Assembly (NCBI RefSeq): GCF_004136635.1
Contig: NZ_NOIU01000002.1
Coordinates: 558,001-622,000 of the forward strand
Direction: 5' to 3'
Length of the DNA: 64,000 nucleotides
From: Rothia halotolerans
GTDB lineage: Bacteria; Actinomycetota; Actinomycetes; Actinomycetales; Micrococcaceae
The position numbers and the translations under genes are program-made. Positions 57,377-64,000 of the stretch are shown here, piece by piece. The notes under the pieces were generated by a model, which ran no database searches, was not told where the DNA came from, and saw nothing but the letters and a program-made list of their open reading frames with translations. Numbering within the stretch: the stretch's first letter is position 1; each line of letters begins with the position of its first letter.

Positions 57377-58078
57377 TCAGCGCTCCTCGGCGTCCCCGAG
57401 CCGCTCGTAGGCGGCCAGCAGCAGCCGCTCCGCGCTGACGAGGTAGGCGTCGAGCTCCCGGCCGGCCCGCCCGGTCTCCCCGCACTCGACCAGGGCCAGG
57501 ATCTCCCGGTTGCGGTCCAGGAAGGGGGCGTGCAGGTATTCGGGATCGTCCACGATGCCGAAGGCCAGCCGCATCTCGGCCGCGAAGAGCGTGAAGATCC
57601 GGGTGAGCCGGGCGCTGTCCGCGAGCGCGATGATGGCGGTGTGGAAGGCGACGTCGGCGGTTCCCACCGCCTGCCAGTCCCCGGCGCAGCGGGAGGCCTC
57701 GGCCGCCTCCACGGCCGCGCGCATCCCGGCGATGGCCGGGTGGCGCGGGAAGGCCTGGGCCAGCGCCTGGCACTCGATCATGCGCCGCACCCGGTAGAGG
57801 TCGATGATCGAGGTGATCGTCGGTGTGGTCACGTGGGCGCCGCGGTACGGCACCTGGGTCACCAGGCCCTCCTGGCCCAGGATGCGGAAGGCCTCGCGCA
57901 GGGTGTTCCGGGAGACGCCGAGCCGCTCGGCGAGCTCGGCCTCCCGCAGCGGCGCGCCGGCCAGCAGCGAGCCGTCGATGATGCGGTCCCGCAGCGCGGC
58001 GGCGGTCTCCTCGGCTCGGGAGACCGGCCTGCCGGCGGCAGGCTCCCCGTCCGTCGTGCTGCGATCCCCGGTGCTCAT
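57377..58078 (-). CDS. GntR family regulator with FCD domain
   Basis: 233 residues. HTH: AAALRDRIIDGSLLAGAPLREAELAERLGVSRNTLREAFRILGQEGLVTQVPYRGAHV. FCD domain: IIDLYRVRRMIECQALAQAF, DVAFHTAIIALADSARL and ILALVECGETGRAGRELDAYL, including the metal-binding Asp and His residues of the class. Divergent to the 5-oxoproline locus with a 188-bp gap; it likely controls the transporter/pxp genes with an organic acid effector such as 5-oxoproline. Confidence 0.93.
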   Translation of the reverse strand: MSTGDRSTTDGEPAAGRPVSRAEETAAALRDRIIDGSLLAGAPLREAELAERLGVSRNTLREAFRILGQEGLVTQVPYRGAHVTTPTITSIIDLYRVRRMIECQALAQAFPRHPAIAGMRAAVEAAEASRCAGDWQAVGTADVAFHTAIIALADSARLTRIFTLFAAEMRLAFGIVDDPEYLHAPFLDRNREILALVECGETGRAGRELDAYLVSAERLLLAAYERLGDAEER

Positions 58079-58127
58079 CTCCCACAGCTTACCCGGCAGG
58101 GGATCATTTCGGGCGTCGTCACCCTCT

Positions 58128-58140
58128 GAAACGTCGTTTC
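58128..58140. promoter_or_regulatory. GAAACG-T-CGTTTC palindrome, candidate GntR operator
   Basis: Perfect 13-nt palindrome 49 bases upstream of the GntR start, in the divergent region before the NRAMP-like gene. AT-rich repeated TTGTTCAA/GTTCAAG elements follow (58155-58192) and may carry the promoter. Confidence 0.5.
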
Positions 58141-58266
58141 CGTTCCATCAGAACCATTTTTTGTTCAACGATCTGCTTGTTTCGTTCAAGATGTGCCGGT
58201 AGTCTCATCGGATACCCTCCTATGTGAGGCACATCGCACGGAAGCCCCGAAAGGACGAGGCGGAGC

Positions 58267-59550
58267 ATGAGCGACCACCAGCGGAACGAAGAGGGCCCCT
58301 CACGGGCCTCCACCCCGGGACCCGAGACCACCACCAGCCGCACCGCGGGCTTCGTCAAGGCGCGGAAGGGGTCGCTGCTCGGCGCGATCTTCCTGATGGC
58401 GACCTCGGCGATCGGCCCAGGGTTCATCACCCAGACCGCGACCTTCACGGTCTCCCTCGGAGCCGCCTTCGCCTTCGGCATCCTCCTGTCGATCGTCATC
58501 GACTTCGTGGTGCAGTCCAACATCTGGCGCATCATCACCGTCAGCGGCAAGCGGGCCGGCGAGCTCGCCAACGCCGCGGTGCCGGGCAGCGGATACCTGC
58601 TCGCGCTCCTCGTCGTCTTCGGCGGCCTGATCTTCAACATCGGCAACATCGCCGGGACGGGGCTGGGCCTGAACGCGATGATCGGCCTGGACCCCAAGAT
58701 CGGCGGGCTGGTCAGCGCGCTGCTCGCGATCGGGATCTTCCTGGTCAAGCGCGCGGGCGCGGTGATGGACAAGGTGGTCGTGGTCCTCGGCGCCGTGATG
58801 CTCCTACTGACCCTGTACGTCGCGATCGCCTCGGGACCGCCCGTGGGCGAGGCGCTGCGCCAGACGGTCTGGCCGGACACCTTCGACTTCGCCATGATCA
58901 CCACCATCGTCGGGGGCACGGTGGGCGGGTACATCACCTACTCGGGCGCGCACAAGCTGCTCGACGCCGGGGTGAGCGGTCCCGAGCACATCAGGGAGGT
59001 CACCCGCTCCGCGCTGCTGGGCATCGGCGTGACCGGCGTGCTGCGCTACCTGCTCTTCCTCGCCTTCCTCGGCGTCACCGCGAGCGGGGTGGCGATCGAC
59101 GTCAGCGGCGACCCGGCGGCCCAGTCCTTCCAGGCCGCGGCCGGGGAGTTCGGGCTGCGGGCCTTCGGCGTCGTCATCTGGGCGGCGGCCGTCTCCAGCG
59201 TGATCGGCGCGGCCTTCACCTCGGTCTCGTTCACGACCGTGTTCAGCCGCCGCATGGAAGGGCGGGTCCGGGACTACGCGACCGTGGCCTTCATCGCCGT
59301 CGGCCTGATCGTCTACCTCCTGGTGGGCACGACGCCGGCCGCGCTGCTGGTCTTCGCCGGCGGCTTCAACGGGCTCATCCTGCCGATCGGGTTCACGATC
59401 TTCATGTACATCGGCTGGTTCCGCAAGGACCTGCTGGGCGGCTACCAGGTGAACCGCGGGCTGCTCGTCGCCGGGACGCTCGTGACGCTGCTGACCTGGT
59501 ACATGGGGGTCATGTCCTTCGGGGAGATTTTCGCGTTCCTCGGCTCCTAG
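58267..59550 (+). CDS. NRAMP-like transporter of the 5-oxoproline locus (YcsG-like)
   Basis: 427 residues, 11 or so helices. NRAMP-family fold: SLLGAIFLMATSAIGPGFITQTATFTVSLG at helix 1, SNIWRIITVSGKRAGELANAAVPG, GGTVGGYITYSGAHKLLDAG, ending GWFRKDLLGGYQVNRG. The DPGN metal motif of true Nramp transporters is replaced by IGPGF and the helix-6 MPH motif is absent, so it should not carry divalent metals. Location before pxpA suggests uptake of 5-oxoproline or a related acid. Ribosome site GAGGCGGAG. Confidence 0.88.
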   Translation: MSDHQRNEEGPSRASTPGPETTTSRTAGFVKARKGSLLGAIFLMATSAIGPGFITQTATFTVSLGAAFAFGILLSIVIDFVVQSNIWRIITVSGKRAGELANAAVPGSGYLLALLVVFGGLIFNIGNIAGTGLGLNAMIGLDPKIGGLVSALLAIGIFLVKRAGAVMDKVVVVLGAVMLLLTLYVAIASGPPVGEALRQTVWPDTFDFAMITTIVGGTVGGYITYSGAHKLLDAGVSGPEHIREVTRSALLGIGVTGVLRYLLFLAFLGVTASGVAIDVSGDPAAQSFQAAAGEFGLRAFGVVIWAAAVSSVIGAAFTSVSFTTVFSRRMEGRVRDYATVAFIAVGLIVYLLVGTTPAALLVFAGGFNGLILPIGFTIFMYIGWFRKDLLGGYQVNRGLLVAGTLVTLLTWYMGVMSFGEIFAFLGS

Positions 59551-59613
59551 CCGGGGCCGCGGGAGGGCGAGAGCATGGAAGCGGAGCAGAGGAAGAGGAA
59601 CGAGGGAGAGATC

Positions 59614-60378
59614 ATGCGGATCGACATCAACAGCGACCTGGGCGAGCACTACGGCGCGTGGCGCATGGGCGACGACGCGGCGATGCTCGGCATCGTCACC
59701 AGCGCCAACGTGGCCTGCGGCTTCCACGCCGGGGACCCCCGCTCGGTGCTGGAGACCCTGCGGGGCGCGGCGGAGCGAGGGGTCGCGGTCGGGGCGCACG
59801 TGGCGTACCCGGACCTGGTGGGCTTCGGCCGGCGGGAGATGAATCCCACCGACGCGGAGCTGGAGGCGGACGTGATCTACCAGATCGGCGCCCTGCAGGG
59901 GCTCGCGCGGGCCGCGGGCACCGAGGTGCGCTACGTCAAGCCCCACGGCGCGCTCTACAACACGATCGCCCGCGACGAGCGGCAGGCGGCCGCGGTGCTC
60001 CGGGCCGTCCGCGCGGTGGACCCGGAGCTCCCCCTGGTGTGCCTCGCGGCCTCGCAGCTGGTGGAGCAGGCCGAGGCGGTGGGCACGCGCGCGGTGCCGG
60101 AGGCCTTCGCGGACCGCGCCTACGAGCCGAGCGGCGCGCTGGTCTCCCGGCGCGAGGCCGGGGCCGTGCTGGAGGACCCGGAGGAGGTCGCGGAGCGGAT
60201 GGTGCGGATGGTGCGCGACGGCGTCGTCACCGCCCGCGACGGCAGCGAGGTGACGCTGCGGGCCGAGTCGATCTGCGTGCACGGCGACAGCGAGGGCGCG
60301 GTCCGGATGGCGGCCGCGGTGCGGGACCGGCTGGACGCGGCGGGCGTGGAGCTCGGCTCCTTCGCGGGGCGGCGATGA
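59614..60378 (+). CDS. pxpA: 5-oxoprolinase subunit PxpA
   Basis: 254 residues, LamB/YcsF family. Hallmarks: [93 protein letters not shown] and [16 protein letters not shown]. With PxpB/PxpC it hydrolyses 5-oxo-L-proline to glutamate with ATP. Start ATG 59614 has GAGGGAGAG upstream; a longer reading from 59575 adds residues not found in relatives. ATGA overlap with the next gene. Confidence 0.95.
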   Translation: MRIDINSDLGEHYGAWRMGDDAAMLGIVTSANVACGFHAGDPRSVLETLRGAAERGVAVGAHVAYPDLVGFGRREMNPTDAELEADVIYQIGALQGLARAAGTEVRYVKPHGALYNTIARDERQAAAVLRAVRAVDPELPLVCLAASQLVEQAEAVGTRAVPEAFADRAYEPSGALVSRREAGAVLEDPEEVAERMVRMVRDGVVTARDGSEVTLRAESICVHGDSEGAVRMAAAVRDRLDAAGVELGSFAGRR

Positions 60379-62315
60379 GCGCGGCGGGCGCGCGTCCGGG
60401 GGCCGAGGACGGCTCCCGCCGGGGCGCCGACGGGACGACGGAACCGGTGGGAGCCGCGGCACCCATGGGATCGGCCGACGTGCGGCTGCGGCCGGCGGGA
60501 GACGACGCCGTCCTGCTGGACTGTGGCGACCTCGAGGGCGCGCTGCGCGCCTTCTCCCGGCTCGACGCCGCCCGCGAGGCCGGCGAGCTGCGCATCGAGG
60601 ACCTGGTCCCGGCCGCCGAGACGGTGCTGGTCCGCGGCGGCGAGGCCCGGGCCCCCCGGCGCCTCGCGGCCCGGCTGGAGGAGCTGCTGCGCGGCGCCGA
60701 GACCGCCGCGGCGCGCGAGGAGGAGGTCCCCGAGACGGTCATCCCCGTCAGCTACGACGGCGAGGACCTCGCCGAGGTCGCCTCCCTCACCGGGCTGAGC
60801 GTCGAGGAGGTCGTGGAGCGCCACACCGCCGCCCGGTACACCGTGGCCTTCACAGGCTTCGCCCCGGGCTTCGCCTACCTCTCCGGCGGCGACCCCGCCC
60901 TCGACGTGCCCCGGCGCTCCTCCCCCCGGCCCCGCATCGAGGCGGGATCCGTAGGGCTGGCTGGGCCCTTCTCCGGCGTCTACCCCCGGCAGAGCCCCGG
61001 CGGCTGGCAGCTGATCGGGCACACCGAGAGCGTGCTGTGGGACCTGGACCGCGAGCCGCCGGCCCTGCTCATGCCGGGCGGGCGCGTGCGCTTCGTCGCG
61101 GAGCGGGAGCAGGTCCGGGGCGCCGGTGCCGATCGGGCTGAAGGCGCCGGCCCGGAGGAGGCTCCCGACGACGCCGGACGGACGGCGTCGTCCGCGGAAG
61201 CTTCCACCGATGACGCCGATCGAACCGAGACCCCCGAAACCTCTCAGCGCCCCGGCCGCCTCGCCCTGACAGCCGTGACCCCGGGCCTGGGGACGCTCGT
61301 CCAGGACCGCGGACGCCCCGGCCTCGCCGACCTGGGGGTCAGCCCCTCCGGCGCGGCCGACCGCCGCGCCCTGGACCGCGCCAACCGGCTCGTCGGCAAC
61401 GCCGGGCGGGCCGCGGCGCTGGAGCTCGGCGCCGGCGACGTCGTCCTCCGCGCGGAGGACACGCTCGTGCTCGCCCTCGCCGGAGCCCCCCGCCCGGCCC
61501 GCATCTCCGGCCCGCGGGGCGAGCGCCTCGCCCCGGCCGGCCGGGCCTTCCGGATGGACGAAGGCGAGACGCTCTCCCTCGGCGCACCGGAGAGCGGCCT
61601 GCGCACGGTGCTCGCGCTGCGCGGCGGCGTCGAGGTCCCGCTCGTGCTCGGCAGCGCTGCCGCCGACACGCTGGCCGGCCTGGGACCGGAGCCGCTCGCC
61701 GAGGGCGAGGAGATTCGCGCGGGCGACGCCGTTCAGGGCCCCGTCGGCCTGCCCGAGCCGGAGCGCGCGGACCTCCCCCGCCCGGAAGAGGAGACGACGC
61801 TGCGCCTGCTCCCCGGCCCCAGGGACGACTGGTTCGGCGAGGCCGGCCTGGAGCGTCTGCGGGGGCAGGCCTGGCGGGTCACGCCGCGCAGCGACCGCGT
61901 CGGCGTGCGGCTGGAGGGCGAGCCGCTGGAGCGCGCCGAGGGCCGCCGCGACCGCGAGCTGCCGAGCGAGGGCCTGGCTACCGGCGCCCTCCAGGTGCCG
62001 CCGGACGGGCAGCCGGTGCTGTTCCTCGCGGACCGGCCCCTGACCGGCGGATACCCCGTGATCGGCGTCGTGCGCGAGGAGGACCTGCGCCTCGCCGCCC
62101 AGCTGCCGCCCGGCGCCCTCGTGCGCTTCCTCCCGGAGCGTCCCGGCCTCGCCGCGGACGCCGAGGGGCCGGCCGCCGACTCCCCTGCGGATGCCGGGTC
62201 CTCCGAACCCGGTCCATCCGCCGACGTCGCCCGCACCACCGGCGACTCTCTCCCGGCGTCCCGCCCGGCCCCGGGCACCCACCGACCCACCCACGCGAAA
62301 GAGGACCGACGATGA
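60375..62315 (+). CDS. fused 5-oxoprolinase subunits PxpB-PxpC
   Basis: 646 residues. N-terminal PxpB (KipI-like, about residues 30-245): [77 protein letters not shown]. Then an acidic linker ([14 protein letters not shown] ... TPETSQ), and PxpC (KipA-like): [93 protein letters not shown] Pro/Asp/Ser-rich tail of about 55 residues follows. The fusion fixes a 1:1 ratio. ATGA overlaps both neighbours. Confidence 0.93.
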   Translation: MSAAGARPGAEDGSRRGADGTTEPVGAAAPMGSADVRLRPAGDDAVLLDCGDLEGALRAFSRLDAAREAGELRIEDLVPAAETVLVRGGEARAPRRLAARLEELLRGAETAAAREEEVPETVIPVSYDGEDLAEVASLTGLSVEEVVERHTAARYTVAFTGFAPGFAYLSGGDPALDVPRRSSPRPRIEAGSVGLAGPFSGVYPRQSPGGWQLIGHTESVLWDLDREPPALLMPGGRVRFVAEREQVRGAGADRAEGAGPEEAPDDAGRTASSAEASTDDADRTETPETSQRPGRLALTAVTPGLGTLVQDRGRPGLADLGVSPSGAADRRALDRANRLVGNAGRAAALELGAGDVVLRAEDTLVLALAGAPRPARISGPRGERLAPAGRAFRMDEGETLSLGAPESGLRTVLALRGGVEVPLVLGSAAADTLAGLGPEPLAEGEEIRAGDAVQGPVGLPEPERADLPRPEEETTLRLLPGPRDDWFGEAGLERLRGQAWRVTPRSDRVGVRLEGEPLERAEGRRDRELPSEGLATGALQVPPDGQPVLFLADRPLTGGYPVIGVVREEDLRLAAQLPPGALVRFLPERPGLAADAEGPAADSPADAGSSEPGPSADVARTTGDSLPASRPAPGTHRPTHAKEDRR

Positions 62316-64000
62316 GCCCCCACGAGCAGAAGCCCCTCCGCACCGTCCTGGTCGCCAACCGCGGCGAGATCGCGGTCCGGGTGATCCGCGCCGCCCGCGA
62401 GGCCGGCCTGCGCTCGGTGGCCGTCTACGCCGACCCCGACGCCGACGCCCTCCACGTCCGCCTCGCCGACGAGGCCTACGCCCTGCACGGCTCCGACCCC
62501 GGCGAGAGCTACCTCGACGCCTCCAAGCTGCTGGAGGCCGCGCGGCGCTCCGGGGCCGACGCCGTCCACCCCGGCTACGGATTCCTCTCCGAGAGCGCCG
62601 CCTTCGCCCGCGCCGTCGCCGAGGCCGGCCTGACCTGGATCGGCCCGGACCCCGAGACCATCGAGCTGCTGGGCGACAAGGCCCGGGCCCGCACCCTGGC
62701 CGCCGAGGTCGGCGCCCCGCTCGCCCCGGGCACCAACGACGCCGTGGCGGACGCCGAGGAGGTGCTCGCCTTCGCGGACGAGCACGGCCTGCCGGTGGCG
62801 ATCAAGGCGGTGCACGGCGGCGGCGGGCGCGGCATGCGCGTGGTGCACGAGCGCGAGCGGATCCCCGAGGCCTACGAGGCGGCGGTGCGCGAGGCCGAGG
62901 CGGCCTTCGGTCGCGGCGGCTGCCTCGTCGAGCGCTTCCTGGAGCGCCCCCGGCACATCGAGGCGCAGGTGCTCGGGGACCGGCACGGCCGCATCGCGGT
63001 GCTCGGCACCCGCGACTGCTCGCTGCAGCGGCGCAACCAGAAGCTCGTGGAGGAGGCCCCGGCGCCCTTCCTCCCCGAGGAGCTGCGCGAGCGGATCCAC
63101 CGGGCGGCGGCGGACGTCTGCGGGGCGGCGGACTACGTCGGCGCCGGGACGGTCGAGTTCCTGCTCGGCGAGGACGGCATGCTCTCCTTCCTCGAGGTGA
63201 ACACCCGGCTGCAGGTCGAGCACCCGGTCACCGAGGCGACCACCGGCGTCGACCTCGTGCAGGAGCAGCTCCGCGTCGCCGCCGGGGAGCCCCTGCGGGT
63301 CCCGGAGGAGGTCCCCGTCTTCGGCCACGCGCTGGAGTTCCGCATCAACGCGGAGGACCCGGCGCTGGGCTTCCTGCCGACGCCGGGCACCCTCGAGCGC
63401 TTCGACCCGCCCGCGGGCCAGGGAGTGCGCCTCGACTCCGGATTCACCGGCGGCCAGACGGTGCCGGGCACCTTCGACTCACTGCTGGCCAAGCTCGTGA
63501 TCTGGGGCCGGGACCGCGAGGAGGCGCTGGCGCGGGCCCGGCGGGCGCTGGAGGAGTTCCGGATCGAGGGCGTGGCCACGGTGCTGCCCTTCGACCGGTA
63601 CGTCGTCGAGGACCCGGCGTTCACCGCCGCCGGCGAGGCCGGGTTCGCCGTGCACACGCGCTGGATCGAGGACGAGTGCGAGGCCGACTTCTCGGCGGCC
63701 GAGGCGGTGCCGGACCCGGGCGGGCAGCGCCTCACCCGCCTGCCGATCGAGCTGGACGGCCGCCGGATGGAGCTGGGCCTGCCCGACGCGCTGCTGAGGC
63801 GGCTGGCCGGCGCGGGCGCCGCATCGGGCGAGGACGGCCCGGAAGGCACCGGCGGCGGGACGGAGGCGGGCGGCGCCGGGGAGGACGACGGCGTCGTGCG
63901 CGCCCCCTTCGCCGGGACGCTCAGCTCCTGGAGGGCCGAGGACGGCGAGGCCGTCGAGCAGGGCCAGACGCTGGCCGTTCTGGAGGCGATGAAGATGGAG
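62312..64000 (+). CDS. biotin carboxylase/BCCP (acetyl-CoA carboxylase-like), C-terminus outside window
   Basis: 563 residues present. Biotin-carboxylase start VLVANRGEIAVRVIRAAREAG, ATP-grasp HGGGGRGMRVVHE, EAQVLGDRHGRIAVLGTRDCSLQRRNQKLVEEAPAP, and FLEVNTRLQVEHPVTEATTGVDLV. A linker rich in Gly/Glu/Ala follows, then a biotinyl domain whose lipoyl/biotin site AMKM falls at the window end (LAVLEAMKME). Often found with pxp genes; the carboxylated substrate is unknown. Coupled to the fusion gene by ATGA; AAAGAGG precedes the ATG. Confidence 0.93.
   Translation, partial: MSPHEQKPLRTVLVANRGEIAVRVIRAAREAGLRSVAVYADPDADALHVRLADEAYALHGSDPGESYLDASKLLEAARRSGADAVHPGYGFLSESAAFARAVAEAGLTWIGPDPETIELLGDKARARTLAAEVGAPLAPGTNDAVADAEEVLAFADEHGLPVAIKAVHGGGGRGMRVVHERERIPEAYEAAVREAEAAFGRGGCLVERFLERPRHIEAQVLGDRHGRIAVLGTRDCSLQRRNQKLVEEAPAPFLPEELRERIHRAAADVCGAADYVGAGTVEFLLGEDGMLSFLEVNTRLQVEHPVTEATTGVDLVQEQLRVAAGEPLRVPEEVPVFGHALEFRINAEDPALGFLPTPGTLERFDPPAGQGVRLDSGFTGGQTVPGTFDSLLAKLVIWGRDREEALARARRALEEFRIEGVATVLPFDRYVVEDPAFTAAGEAGFAVHTRWIEDECEADFSAAEAVPDPGGQRLTRLPIELDGRRMELGLPDALLRRLAGAGAASGEDGPEGTGGGTEAGGAGEDDGVVRAPFAGTLSSWRAEDGEAVEQGQTLAVLEAMKME

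Noticed and set aside
58224-60300. Very long open frame through the NRAMP-like and pxpA genes
   Set aside because: It is the off-frame shadow of both genes; only its last part (from 60375) is the real PxpB-PxpC gene.

Overview
This is a high-GC chromosomal segment. GC-rich third codon positions, frequent GTG/TTG starts, four-base ATGA/GTGA gene overlaps and apparently leaderless promoters all point to Actinomycetota. The gene families (AztABCD-type zinc importer, XRE/MmyB-type regulators, mycofactocin-type SDR, fused PxpB-PxpC) would fit a Micrococcales bacterium such as a Brachybacterium relative, but that placement is an inference. No phage, transposase, CRISPR array or plasmid gene was seen. 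The only RNA gene found is one tRNA-Ala(GGC).

Layout. 1-0.84 kb: 5' part of a zinc alcohol dehydrogenase behind a strong palindrome. 0.84-3.6 kb: gene-poor, with a small membrane protein and remnants of at least five genes (SnoaL-like, LuxR, ABC ATPase, MFS, XRE/MmyB), several with internal deletions. 3.7-8.0 kb: cupin plus aldo/keto reductase pair, MgtC-like protein, lipoprotein tyrosine phosphatase, first copy of a GNAT-like paralogue. 8.4-10 kb: methyltransferase, ArsR regulator and His-rich protein behind matching TGAGAA/TTCTCA palindromes. 10-13 kb: Tag glycosylase, two back-to-back C-terminal gene fragments, an orphan ATP-grasp protein, an SRPBCC protein. 13.3-19.5 kb: zinc import locus (two AztD metallochaperones, AztC, AztB, and AztA read divergently from a 29-bp shared promoter), followed by a frameshifted PuuE-type allantoinase with its own Zur-like box. 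19.6-26.5 kb: truncated WYL regulator head to head with a VOC protein, second GNAT paralogue, TetR, DUF1275 protein, mycofactocin-type SDR, homocysteine methyltransferase.

26.6-37.6 kb: MFS/MarR pair, fatty acid desaturase, ApbE with an FMN-binding lipoprotein, an aldo/keto reductase with an in-frame amber stop, two XRE/MmyB regulators, an MFS exporter and an SDR. Four promoter regions here share the palindrome ACTGSCAGT; in three the spacing to the start codon is identical. 37.9-42.5 kb: tRNA-Ala and a divergent sugar-type catabolic locus (isomerase, two Gfo/Idh/MocA dehydrogenases, ThuA) with a 16-bp tandem repeat. 42.5-54 kb: phospholipase D-like synthase, TetR with a paired SMR exporter, NarL-type two-component system, RecQ, PrmC-like methyltransferase, Ohr/OsmC, ABC-F with TetR. 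54-64 kb: MFS symporter, IclR and GntR regulators, and a 5-oxoproline locus (NRAMP-like transporter, PxpA, fused PxpB-PxpC, biotin carboxylase running off the end).

Three themes link the window: zinc homeostasis (three promoters with Zur-like boxes), repeated gene decay by deletion, frameshift and nonsense mutation, and small autoregulated regulator/exporter or regulator/oxidoreductase pairs.
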